This document shows positions 52,930-60,976 of a stretch of 64,000 bases of DNA, one piece after another. The translations under genes were made by a program, and so were the position numbers. The notes beneath the pieces are model-generated. The model made no database searches. It was given only the letters and a program-made list of their open reading frames with translations, and was not told the origin of the DNA. The stretch is from JAAXKN01 sp036261625 (GTDB lineage: Bacteria > Bacteroidota > Ignavibacteria > Ignavibacteriales > SURF-24): assembly GCA_036261625.1 (NCBI GenBank), contig DATAKL010000001.1, positions 62,001 through 126,000 of the forward strand, read 5' to 3'. How positions within the stretch are numbered: the stretch's first letter is position 1; every line of letters starts with the position of its first letter.

Positions 52930-53856
52930 TTATTTTTCTATTTTTACTTTGGCAGCCTGAAACCTGTCTACCATGAGAAGGAGCTTCTCATTTATTTTTT
53001 CGTGCTTCAGTGTTACCCAGACAAGAAGTATGTTCAAAACAGTAAGCTCAAAAAGAAAATAGTAAAGCGGTCTGTTAAAGAGAACTACAATAAACATCCA
53101 GACGAGCCGTGTATTGGTTGTAAGAATATTGTAGTACTTAAGTAAAGGTTTATTGTATGCCTTATACGCCCTTTTGAACTCATCGGGTATATTACCCTTA
53201 AATACTTCCGCGCTGCGGCTGAAAAGTTTCTGGAAATTCCGTGAGAGGCTCTCCTGCTGTCGTGTGTAGTTGACATAAAACATGGTCAGGAACTTGCCCG
53301 CAAAATCCTTCTTCCAGCTCAGGCTTTGAAATCTCTTTACCACTTCCCTGTGTTTATCAATTTCACCTTTCTTAACCGAGATCACAAAATGAAGATACCC
53401 GTTTCTGTAGTAGTCGGCCATTGCGCTTTGATATGAGTGGCAGATGCCTGAAACGACTGCAAGCGCGAATATCCAGATGCCTCCGCCTGAGGCAATAAAC
53501 CTCAGGCACAGGTGAATATAAATGCTTAAGAATACGGTATTGCCCGCAAAACCGTCAAAAATCCTTCCGTATTTGCTCCGGAAATCGGTCAGCCTTGCAA
53601 GCTGCCCGTCGGCACTGTCGAAGGCTTCATTTAATATTATAAGAAGAATGCCGTAAAGGTTCAGCCTCATGTCATTGTAGTAGAGCAGGTGCCCTCCAAG
53701 GATTCCTATTATCATCCCAATAGTAGTAATGGCATTAGGCTTGATGCCCAGTTTCCAGCATACTTTTGCAATAATGAAACCGAAAGGACGGTAGAAGTAA
53801 ACGTCCAGAAACTCTTCAACGTCTCTTGTTTTATACGATAATTCTAGCTGCGACAT
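52930..53856 (-). CDS. CDP-alcohol phosphatidyltransferase-like membrane protein
   Basis: A 308-residue protein with about six helices. It carries the CDP-alcohol phosphotransferase signature in DSADGQLARLTDFRSKYGRI (about residues 77-96), continued by FDGFAGN. The usual pattern D-x2-DG-x2-AR-x8-G-x3-D-x3-D is intact except for the last Asp, the proposed catalytic base, which is Gly (GRIFDGFAG). The central ~80 residues form an unusual soluble insert. The protein overlaps the aminotransferase by 26 bases. It probably joins an alcohol to a CDP-activated group, or binds one without turnover. Confidence 0.82.
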   Translation of the reverse strand: MSQLELSYKTRDVEEFLDVYFYRPFGFIIAKVCWKLGIKPNAITTIGMIIGILGGHLLYYNDMRLNLYGILLIILNEAFDSADGQLARLTDFRSKYGRIFDGFAGNTVFLSIYIHLCLRFIASGGGIWIFALAVVSGICHSYQSAMADYYRNGYLHFVISVKKGEIDKHREVVKRFQSLSWKKDFAGKFLTMFYVNYTRQQESLSRNFQKLFSRSAEVFKGNIPDEFKRAYKAYNKPLLKYYNILTTNTRLVWMFIVVLFNRPLYYFLFELTVLNILLVWVTLKHEKINEKLLLMVDRFQAAKVKIEK

Positions 53857-55189
53857 CCTTAAAGGCTTCCTCCATTATGTCTATTCCCTCTTCGGCTATT
53901 TCCTCAGTAATTATAAGAGGCGGGTTTATTCTTATATCAGGGTTGTAGCCCATAACGATGAGCCCCCTGTTCAGGCACTCCTGAAATATCATCTGCGTGT
54001 ACTTCTTTTCCAGCTTCTCCTTCGGGTCCTGTGGTCTTATGAGTTCCATGCCAATCATAAGTCCACGGCCGCGCACCTCACCCACGAATGGGAACTTATC
54101 CTTAAAGGTTTTCAGGCGTTCGAGCATGAAACTTCCAACTTTCCGGGAATTTTCAACCAGGTCATCCTCAATTATTGTCCTTAGAGTTGCCAGTGCGGCT
54201 GCCGAGGCCAGGGGGTTGCCGCCGTAGCTTGAGCTGCTGCCAGAGGGGTTTGCAAAAGGCTTGGAGAAAATTATCTCCTCGCGCGACATTAGTCCCGTCA
54301 TCGGGAAGCCGCCGCCGAAGCCTTTGCCCACGGTAATAATGTCGGGCACAACATTATCGTGCTGGCAGCCGAACATTTTGCCCGTGCGTCCGAAGCCCGT
54401 TATCATTTCATCTACAATTAAAACGGCCTTTATTTCATCAGCAAGCTGCCTTAGCCTTGCAAGGAAGCCCTCGGGCGGAACGACATTTCCGGCTGTGCCC
54501 TGAATGGGCTCCACTACAATTGCGGCGATGTCGTTTGTAGTTTCGTAGCGGATCTTTTTCTTTATGAAGTCCACGCAGGCAAAGCTGCACTCCGGAAAGC
54601 TCCTATCGAAGGGGCAATGCCTGCAGTTTGCATAAGGCGTCTCGTAGCGGCCGAAGGGCAAGGGGCCCAGGCCGTGCTTGAAACTATCTCCCAGAAGTCC
54701 CAAAACTCCCATCGTCTTGCCGTGGAATCCTTCCCAGAACCCCAGGTATTCAGATTTCCCGGTATAGCTTTTTGCCAGCCTCAGGGCTGCCTCTACGGCC
54801 TCGGCGCCCGAGCTGTAGTACTGCGTACGCTTTAGGTCGCCTACTGCTACTTCAGACAGAAGTCTTGAAAGCTCGGCCCTGTTTCTTGAGGTAAAACTTC
54901 CGACGTGGATTTTGGATACCTGATCCTGCATCATCCTTACGTATTTCGGATGGTTATAGCCCAGGCTTGCAACGCCGACACCGGCAAAGAAGTCTATATA
55001 TCTGTTGCCGTCAGCGTCTTCTATAACTGCGCCTTCCCCTTTTTCGACTGCAATTTTAGAAGAAGTTGCAATGGTCTGAATTCCCGGGGAAATATATTTC
55101 TGCTCCAGATCGAAAAGCTCCTTTGACCTGGGCCCGGGCACCTGAGTTTTCATGGAAGCGTGTTTTGGCTTAAAGTCTGCTGTTAACAA
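53831..55189 (-). CDS. Class III PLP-dependent aminotransferase
   Basis: A 452-residue class III aminotransferase (4-aminobutyrate/acetylornithine type). The PLP region shows VLIVDEMITGFGRTG (about residues 263-277) and the Schiff-base Lys in ITVGKGFGGGFP. A four-Cys insert, NCRHCPFDRSFPECSFAC (about residues 187-204, C-x2-C-x8-C-x3-C), probably binds metal; similar inserts occur in some thermophile homologs. The TTG at 55189 is chosen because GGGAGGG lies about 4 bases upstream; the ATG at 55153 has no such site. It overlaps both neighbours, so it is part of the polyol/lipid run. Likely makes an amino sugar, aminopolyol or aminocyclitol. Confidence 0.9.
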   Translation of the reverse strand: MLTADFKPKHASMKTQVPGPRSKELFDLEQKYISPGIQTIATSSKIAVEKGEGAVIEDADGNRYIDFFAGVGVASLGYNHPKYVRMMQDQVSKIHVGSFTSRNRAELSRLLSEVAVGDLKRTQYYSSGAEAVEAALRLAKSYTGKSEYLGFWEGFHGKTMGVLGLLGDSFKHGLGPLPFGRYETPYANCRHCPFDRSFPECSFACVDFIKKKIRYETTNDIAAIVVEPIQGTAGNVVPPEGFLARLRQLADEIKAVLIVDEMITGFGRTGKMFGCQHDNVVPDIITVGKGFGGGFPMTGLMSREEIIFSKPFANPSGSSSSYGGNPLASAAALATLRTIIEDDLVENSRKVGSFMLERLKTFKDKFPFVGEVRGRGLMIGMELIRPQDPKEKLEKKYTQMIFQECLNRGLIVMGYNPDIRINPPLIITEEIAEEGIDIMEEAFKDVAARIIV

Positions 55190-56006
55190 ATTCCCTCCCT
55201 TTTTCTAGTAGTAGTTTGGAAATATTGTAGCCGGCCTCCTCCCTGATAGGTGCAAAGCTCGGCCAGTCGTTAATATCTATAATTATAATTGATCCGTCCC
55301 TGGTTATAATGGCGTCGCCGCCGTAGACATAAAGGCCCAGTATCGAGGCCGAAGCCTCACTAAGCTGCCTTAAGGCGTTTTCATCAAAACAGGTGTTGAA
55401 ATTGTTGGAAAGATAGTACCAGTAAAAGAACCCCGATTCCCTAACGGCATAAAACTTCACCGTGTCCCCCTTGACGTCTTCCTGAAGAATAACCCTGTCG
55501 ATACTGCGGCGGTGGAATTCCTCCAGTTTTGTTGAGATCTCTTCGCGGTCAGCAGCAACTGAAATTACGTCCTCCTTTCTTACGGCATGCACGTCCCCTC
55601 TTTTAACCCACAGTCTTTCCGAGGTGAACTCATTTATCTGGCCGTTGAGAGTGACTCCGGTGGGGGTTAGAATGCTCTTGGGAGTTGGAATTCCCCCCTT
55701 TGAGAGCAGCTTCAGCATGTTGAACCGGTAGCATGAATAAACGCTCCCGGGGGAATTGATTATAAGGCAGGCGCGCTCTTCTGAAATCCTGAAAAGATCC
55801 TGAATGCCCTTTGGGCCCTGAACCATTGAAAAAATAAGGTCTTCTTTTATTGTCCCGGGACTTATACTGTCTTCATCGTATAAAGTAACATCTGCTCCCT
55901 GCTTAATTAAGTTTTCAGCTGTGCAATTTATTATTGCCAGATCGTTCATTTCATGGTTCGGAGAAAATTCTGTTTTCCGCCGGATGCCTGCAAACTTTAA
56001 CTTCAT
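55170..56006 (-). CDS. ATP-grasp domain protein
   Basis: A 278-residue ATP-grasp enzyme. The pre-ATP-grasp part covers about residues 1-100 and the nucleotide-binding lobes follow. The Mg-binding end is SIIIIDINDWPSFAPIREEA (about residues 241-260), where Asp and Asn coordinate metal. Family members ligate a carboxylate to an amine or, in the inositol-phosphate kinase branch, phosphorylate an inositol. In this run either reaction makes sense: charging the new amino group or phosphorylating a cyclitol. The start ATG at 56006 lies 163 bases after the nucleotidyltransferase; its end overlaps the aminotransferase by 20 bases. Confidence 0.8.
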   Translation of the reverse strand: MKLKFAGIRRKTEFSPNHEMNDLAIINCTAENLIKQGADVTLYDEDSISPGTIKEDLIFSMVQGPKGIQDLFRISEERACLIINSPGSVYSCYRFNMLKLLSKGGIPTPKSILTPTGVTLNGQINEFTSERLWVKRGDVHAVRKEDVISVAADREEISTKLEEFHRRSIDRVILQEDVKGDTVKFYAVRESGFFYWYYLSNNFNTCFDENALRQLSEASASILGLYVYGGDAIITRDGSIIIIDINDWPSFAPIREEAGYNISKLLLEKGREFVNSRL

Positions 56007-56169
56007 ATCCTGGCTCCATCATTTAAGGAAGGTTATACTAAGAACACAGGTCAGACATGTCTGCCTATTAAATTATATACCCATTTTTTGTTATTATTTC
56101 AATAGAATAAGTTTAATTCCTGATGCTTCTTTCTCCCGGCAAAGGGAATCCCGGCCCATTTTGGCACCT

Positions 56170-56865
56170 TCAGGAGCAGAGATACTCTTCGGCATTTTTA
56201 ATATCCTTCAGGTGATCCACATCTATTATCTTGGAAAACGGGTAGCCTTTGAGCTTATAGCCCCCGCTTAAAAGGAGCCTGAGAAAGTTCCTGAGCCGTG
56301 AGATCTTCATGTCGTGGGCAGTTTTAATCATCTTAAAGATTTCAGGTGAAAAGTAATAAATCCCCCCTGTAGCCCACTGGTAGCCATTAAGTGTATCGCT
56401 GAAGGAAGTTATGTAACTCCTGCTGTCCATCTCCACGCACAAAGGCTTTTCATCATCTATGTACTGTGTAACTGCAAGAACACCGTGAGAAGAATAATTT
56501 TCCTTCAGGGACTTTACGAACTTTGAGAACTCCAGGCCGTCGAAAACAGAATCGCAGGTTGTCAGAAGAAACGGCTCTTCTGTAAGATAAGGCGCAAGTG
56601 TAAACAGGCTGTGCATGGAGCTTTCTGTCGTTCTTATGACGAGCTTGACCGGGACCTGAAAGTCCTCTGAAATAAAGAAATCCCTCAGGGCCCTCTCCTC
56701 CTCATTAATAATACAGTAGATGGAGGTTACACCGTTTAAGACTCCCAGCCTGATTATTCTTTCAATTATCTTTTCGCCATTAATGCTTATCATCGGTTTC
56801 GGAATCTTTAAGCCCTCGGCCTTCAGGCGCGAACTCTCGCCGGCAGCTAAAATAGCCAGGTTCAT
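56170..56865 (-). CDS. Sugar/polyol-phosphate nucleotidyltransferase
   Basis: A 231-residue GT-A-fold nucleotidyltransferase. The NTP-binding loop is ILAAGESSRLKAEGLKIPKP (about residues 5-24). The metal-binding Asp is in LLTTCDSVFDG (about 103). The C-terminus shows the IIDVDHLKDIKNAEEYL ending common to sugar-1-phosphate and inositol-phosphate cytidylyl- or uridylyltransferases. It is first in the seven-gene minus run and would provide the NDP/CDP-activated polyol for the CDP-alcohol transferase. The nucleotide (CTP or UTP) cannot be told from the sequence. Confidence 0.85.
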   Translation of the reverse strand: MNLAILAAGESSRLKAEGLKIPKPMISINGEKIIERIIRLGVLNGVTSIYCIINEEERALRDFFISEDFQVPVKLVIRTTESSMHSLFTLAPYLTEEPFLLTTCDSVFDGLEFSKFVKSLKENYSSHGVLAVTQYIDDEKPLCVEMDSRSYITSFSDTLNGYQWATGGIYYFSPEIFKMIKTAHDMKISRLRNFLRLLLSGGYKLKGYPFSKIIDVDHLKDIKNAEEYLCS

Positions 56866-57061
56866 ATTTGCCTCTTAATGTTTTACATGCTTCAGCCATA
56901 CAATTAAGATAACATATTCCCGGAAAAATTCTTCCCCGTAATTTGCCCTGTGTCATAAAACTATACTTCCTTTACAGTCAGAATTCCTTCGTTGACATTA
57001 AACGAATAAATCTTTACAAATAATTGAATGACTTTCATTTCTGAATTTTGACTTTTTAAAA

Positions 57062-57300
57062 ATGAACAACACTTATTACGTTATTATCATCGGCGGCGGT
57101 CCTGCAGGTCTCAGTGCAGCAATAATCCTCGGACGCAGCAGACAAACATAAAGGGTGTTTTTGCTGCCGGCGATATAACAAAAGACGTCAAGTTTGTCTT
57201 AGTCGCTGCAGCCGAAGGCGCAAGAGCAGGCGTGGCAATTAATGTTGAACTCCAGGAAGAGGAAAGAGAAATTACTCAAGGCAGCTTTGAAAGAAAATGA
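57062..57300 (+). pseudogene. Thioredoxin-reductase-like gene with large internal deletion
   Basis: The first 29 codons from ATG 57062 give VIIIGGGPAGLSAAIILGRS, the FAD-binding start of a thioredoxin-reductase-like enzyme, then hit TAA. In another frame, from about 57150 to TGA at 57300, comes GVFAAGDITKDVKFVLVAAA and EGARAGVAINVEL, the conserved C-terminal FAD motif of the same family. About 200 residues between them, including the CxxC and NAD-binding parts, are gone. The deletion also changes the frame, so the gene is dead. Confidence 0.88.
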
Positions 57301-57355
57301 ATGCACCAGAATTTAGAAATCCAGTCTGCAAATGGGTTTAATATTATTATTATGT

Positions 57356-57363
57356 TATATTTG
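57356..57363 (+). promoter_or_regulatory. Possible -7 box of the dap operon promoter
   Basis: TATATTTG matches the Bacteroidota TAnnTTTG box, 68 bases before the dapA start. A matching TTG element ~20 bases upstream is weak (TTT at 57337). No lysine-riboswitch-like fold was recognised in the ~130-base leader. Confidence 0.4.
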
Positions 57364-57431
57364 CGAAATAGATTATTCTTACTGCTGATTAACTGTTTTT
57401 AACTTAAAAATTTGTTTCGGGGAGGAGATAT

Positions 57432-58304
57432 ATGTTCAAGGGAACGGGCACAGCTCTTATTACGCCTTTTGATGAATCGCTTGAAGTTGATTATGCATCT
57501 CTGAAAAAATTTATCCGTTTTCAGCTCGAGAGCGGCGTTAACGCTCTCATTGTTCTTGGAACAACCGGTGAGGCCTCAACAATTGACGACAAGGAGAGGA
57601 AAAAAATTACCCAAATGGTCGTCTCCGAAGTATCCGGACAGGTTCCGGTTATTTCCGGTACCGGTACGAACAATACAAGGAAAGTTGCAGATAATAATAA
57701 GTTATCAGAGGACTGCGGCGCTGACGGCCTTCTGATTGTAAATCCATACTATAATAAGGGAACACAGGCTAGCCTCATTGAGCATTACAGATACATTGCT
57801 GAAAGAACAAAACTCCCGATACTGCTGTATAATGTTCCGGGCAGAACAGCAATGAATCTTCTGCCGGAGACCGCCTTAAGAATTCATGAGGCCTGCCCTA
57901 ACGTAATTGGAGTTAAGGAGGCTAGCGGCGACATTTCCCAGATAGCAAGACTCATGGCAATGAAGCCTGAAGGCTTCCGGGTCTTTTCCGGAAACGACGA
58001 TCAGACCATCCCCATTATGGCTCTGGGAGGAGAAGGCGTCATATCTGTATTTTCAAACGTATTCCCGAAAGAAATGACAGGCCTGACAGATGCCATACTG
58101 GGAAATGACTGGGAGAAGGCACGCCTGCTAAACTCGAAATATCTGAGGTTTATGAACGATCTGTTCATTGAGGCAAACCCTATACCCGTTAAGTATGCCG
58201 TGAGCCTTTTGGGATACTGTAAAAATACTTTAAGACTTCCGCTGATTGCAGCTTCAGAGAAAACCTCGGAAATCATAATGAAAGGCGTAAAAAGCCTTAC
58301 TTAG
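57432..58304 (+). CDS. dapA: 4-hydroxy-tetrahydrodipicolinate synthase
   Basis: A 290-residue class I aldolase condensing pyruvate with aspartate semialdehyde, the first committed step to diaminopimelate and lysine. The GTTGEASTI loop (about residues 43-51), the catalytic Tyr in PILLYNVPGRTAMNL (about 134) and the Schiff-base Lys in VIGVKEASGDISQ (about 162) are present. GGGGAGGAG precedes the ATG at good spacing. It leads the operon dapA-dapB-dapH-lysC-deacetylase-asd. Confidence 0.97.
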   Translation: MFKGTGTALITPFDESLEVDYASLKKFIRFQLESGVNALIVLGTTGEASTIDDKERKKITQMVVSEVSGQVPVISGTGTNNTRKVADNNKLSEDCGADGLLIVNPYYNKGTQASLIEHYRYIAERTKLPILLYNVPGRTAMNLLPETALRIHEACPNVIGVKEASGDISQIARLMAMKPEGFRVFSGNDDQTIPIMALGGEGVISVFSNVFPKEMTGLTDAILGNDWEKARLLNSKYLRFMNDLFIEANPIPVKYAVSLLGYCKNTLRLPLIAASEKTSEIIMKGVKSLT

Positions 58305-58371
58305 TTCTTAAGTCGGGTGCAGATGAGCATTATAAGAGTCTTTACAACAAAAGCTTCAGGAAGGATCAAAA

Positions 58372-59031
58372 ATGGCTAAAATAAAATACGGCTTAATCGG
58401 CGCCTCGGGAAGAATGGGACATGAGATAGAACAGGTAATGTCTGAGACGGGAAATGAAGTGGTGCTCAGGCTGGATAAAAACGGGCTTTGGAAAGAAGGT
58501 GAGCCGGAGGTTCTTATAGACTTCTCCTTGGCTGAAGCACTGGAGAAGACTCTGGAACTGGCTCACGGGTTCAAGGTTCCTTTGGTAATCGGAACTACGG
58601 GCTACAACGACCAGCAGCTTAGCCTTATTACCGAGGCAAGCCAGCAGTTGCCTGTAGTACTCAGCTATAACTATTCGGTAGGCATACAGATGCTCTTAAG
58701 GTGCGCTGAATTCCTAAGCGACAACCTGGATGACTGGGATGTGGAAATTTCCGAAACTCATCACCGCTTCAAGAAGGATAAACCTTCGGGCACGGCAATA
58801 ATGATTAAAAATGCAATCGGCAGGAATGTTGACATTCATTCTTTAAGAATAGGCAATGTCCCTGGCGAACACACAATCTCATTCGGCGGACTTGGCGAGG
58901 TCCTCACCATAACTCACAGCGCCACAAGCCGCAGAACATTTGCCGAAGGAGTTCTTAAGGCCGTAGATTTTGTTCTGCAGAAGAAGTCCGGGCTCTACAG
59001 TTTCAAAGATGTGCTTTTCCAAAACAGTTAG
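58372..59031 (+). CDS. dapB: 4-hydroxy-tetrahydrodipicolinate reductase
   Basis: A 219-residue NAD(P)H-dependent reductase, shorter than the ~270 residues of the E. coli enzyme. The Rossmann loop is GLIGASGRMGHEIE (about residues 6-19). The catalytic His/Lys motif is ETHHRFKKDKPSGTA (about 130-144), and GTTGYNDQQL is the nucleotide loop. It follows dapA by 67 bases. The shortening is mainly in the first part of the N-terminal domain. Confidence 0.95.
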   Translation: MAKIKYGLIGASGRMGHEIEQVMSETGNEVVLRLDKNGLWKEGEPEVLIDFSLAEALEKTLELAHGFKVPLVIGTTGYNDQQLSLITEASQQLPVVLSYNYSVGIQMLLRCAEFLSDNLDDWDVEISETHHRFKKDKPSGTAIMIKNAIGRNVDIHSLRIGNVPGEHTISFGGLGEVLTITHSATSRRTFAEGVLKAVDFVLQKKSGLYSFKDVLFQNS

Positions 59032-59044
59032 GAAGAATTTTATT

Positions 59045-59743
59045 ATGGATTCATACGAAATTATTAATTATATAGCCAGTTCCCAAAAAGTGACGCCATT
59101 GAAGGTTTTTCTTTCAGGTGAACTGGACAAAATAGATTTTACAGGTTTCGAATTTATTGGGGGAAGTGACTTCGGCATTCTGATACTGGAATTGAGCGCT
59201 TTTGAAGAATTTTATAATAAAAACAAAAGCTTAATCAAAAACTACAGAGTGGAGGCAGACAGGCGCAATTCTGCAATTCCGATGGCTGACCTTACAAAAT
59301 ATAACGCCAGAATTGAACCGGGAGCCATCATAAGAGATATGGTCGAGATCGGCAGTAACTGCGTTATTATGATGGGCGCTGTAATAAATATAGGAGCCGT
59401 AATTGGCGAACGTACAATGATCGACATGAATACCGTAATCGGGGGAAGAGCCATTATCGGCCGCGACTGCCATATCGGGGCAGGCACCGTTATTGCAGGC
59501 GTAATTGAACCGCCTAATGCCGACCCCGTCACAATTGGAGACAATGTCGTCATCGGGGCCAATGCCGTTGTTCTTGAAGGCATCAGGGTAGGCAATGGCG
59601 CTGTAATTGCAGCCGGATCGGTTGTGATTTCGGATGTCGGGGAAAACAGCGTTGTAGCAGGCATTCCGGCCAGGGAAATTAAGAAGGTGGACGAGAAAAC
59701 AAAATCGAAGACTCTCTTAATTGATGCCTTAAGAAAATTATAA
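59045..59743 (+). CDS. dapH: Tetrahydrodipicolinate N-acetyltransferase
   Basis: A 232-residue hexapeptide-repeat acyltransferase. The N-terminal alpha/beta part is followed from about residue 90 by a left-handed beta helix (IGSNCVIMMGAVINIGAVIG and further turns). GVIEPPNADPVTIGDNVVIG is the signature separating the acetyl enzyme DapH (Bacillus YkuQ type) from the succinyl enzyme DapD. ATG at 59045 is chosen because MDSYEIINYIASS is the typical start; a longer frame from 58970 overlaps dapB without support. It sits 13 bases after dapB. Confidence 0.93.
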   Translation: MDSYEIINYIASSQKVTPLKVFLSGELDKIDFTGFEFIGGSDFGILILELSAFEEFYNKNKSLIKNYRVEADRRNSAIPMADLTKYNARIEPGAIIRDMVEIGSNCVIMMGAVINIGAVIGERTMIDMNTVIGGRAIIGRDCHIGAGTVIAGVIEPPNADPVTIGDNVVIGANAVVLEGIRVGNGAVIAAGSVVISDVGENSVVAGIPAREIKKVDEKTKSKTLLIDALRKL

Positions 59744-59762
59744 TAATCCGGAAATAATTAAA

Positions 59763-60959
59763 TTGAATATAACTGTTCAGAAATTCGGCGGCAGCTCGGT
59801 TGCAAGTTCAGAAAAAATACTGAAGATTGCAGATAAAATAGCCTCAAAGGTAAAAGCCGGGGGCAAGGTAATCCTTGTTGTTTCTGCCATGGGCAAGAGC
59901 ACGGATAACCTCATCAGACTCTCACGTGAAATTACCAGCAGTCCTGATCCCAGGGAACTCGACATGCTCCTGACTACAGGAGAACAGGTCTCGGCCAGCC
60001 TGGTGGCAATGGCTCTGCAGACAAAAGGGATAAAAAGCAGGTCTCTAAACGGTTTTCAGGCAGGCGTTAAGACTACGGCAAGATATAACGAGGCTAAGAT
60101 TATCAGCTTCGACAGAAAAAAGATTCTTAAACTAATGGAAGAGCTCGACGCTCTTGTTGTTACAGGATTCCAGGGCATTACTGAAGAAGGAGAAATTACA
60201 ACCCTCGGGCGCGGTGGTTCCGATACCTCGGCTGTGGCACTGGCAGCAGCCCTTGGAGTTGACTGCGAGATCTATAGCGACGTAGCCGGAATTTACACCA
60301 TCGACCCCAGGCTGCATCCCGGGGCTAAGAAAATTAAGTATATTTCCTACGACGAAATGCTCGAAATGGCAAGCCTGGGAGCCAAGGTTCTCCACAGCCG
60401 CTCCGTGGAGATTGCAAAGAAATTTGGAATTAAAATTTATTGCGGATCAACTTTTTCCGATGAGGAGGGTAGTTTTGTGGCAAATGAAAATATAGTTATT
60501 GAACAGCCTGAAGTTACAGGATGCAGCCTGATGGAAAATCAGACCCAGGTTTTTATAAAACGCCTCCCGGTGGATTATTCTCTTGTAAGAAGAATATTTG
60601 AAAAGGTGGCCCTGGAAGGCCTTAATGTCGATATGATTTCAATCATTAATTCAGAGTCGAACCTCGTGGTTTCCTTTACTATTGTTGAAAGCAAGAAAAA
60701 GCACCTTCAGGCGGCATTAAATAAGGTTTTATATGACCTGAAGGACTGGGATGTTGAATACCACACAGGAAACGTTAAAGTCTCCATCGTGGGAATCGGA
60801 ATGCGCTCAGGAATCGGCGTGGCCTCAACTTTCTTTAAGGCTCTTGAGAATATACCGATAAAACTTGTTACCACCTCTGAGATAGCTATCTCCTGCCTGA
60901 TCGGTGAACAGGATAAGCAGGCTGCCGTGGATGCCCTCGTAAAAGAATTTAAATTGTAG
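59763..60959 (+). CDS. lysC: Aspartate kinase
   Basis: A 398-residue monofunctional aspartokinase, feeding aspartate into lysine, threonine and methionine synthesis. The kinase domain opens with VQKFGGSSVASSEKI (residues 5-19) and shows GRGGSDTSAVALAAAL (about 149). Two ACT domains fill residues ~265-398 and imply feedback control by an end product, probably lysine given the operon. The start is TTG at 59763, 19 bases after dapH. Confidence 0.95.
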   Translation: MNITVQKFGGSSVASSEKILKIADKIASKVKAGGKVILVVSAMGKSTDNLIRLSREITSSPDPRELDMLLTTGEQVSASLVAMALQTKGIKSRSLNGFQAGVKTTARYNEAKIISFDRKKILKLMEELDALVVTGFQGITEEGEITTLGRGGSDTSAVALAAALGVDCEIYSDVAGIYTIDPRLHPGAKKIKYISYDEMLEMASLGAKVLHSRSVEIAKKFGIKIYCGSTFSDEEGSFVANENIVIEQPEVTGCSLMENQTQVFIKRLPVDYSLVRRIFEKVALEGLNVDMISIINSESNLVVSFTIVESKKKHLQAALNKVLYDLKDWDVEYHTGNVKVSIVGIGMRSGIGVASTFFKALENIPIKLVTTSEIAISCLIGEQDKQAAVDALVKEFKL

Positions 60960-60976
60960 AGAGAGGTTAAGAAAAA

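Noticed and set aside
57301..57431. A lysine riboswitch before dapA
   Set aside because: The leader is only about 130 bases and no recognisable multi-stem fold was found; a -7 box inside it leaves about 60 bases of leader.
58970..59044. An extended N-terminus for DapH
   Set aside because: It overlaps the end of dapB and lacks family similarity; the ATG at 59045 gives the standard DapH start.
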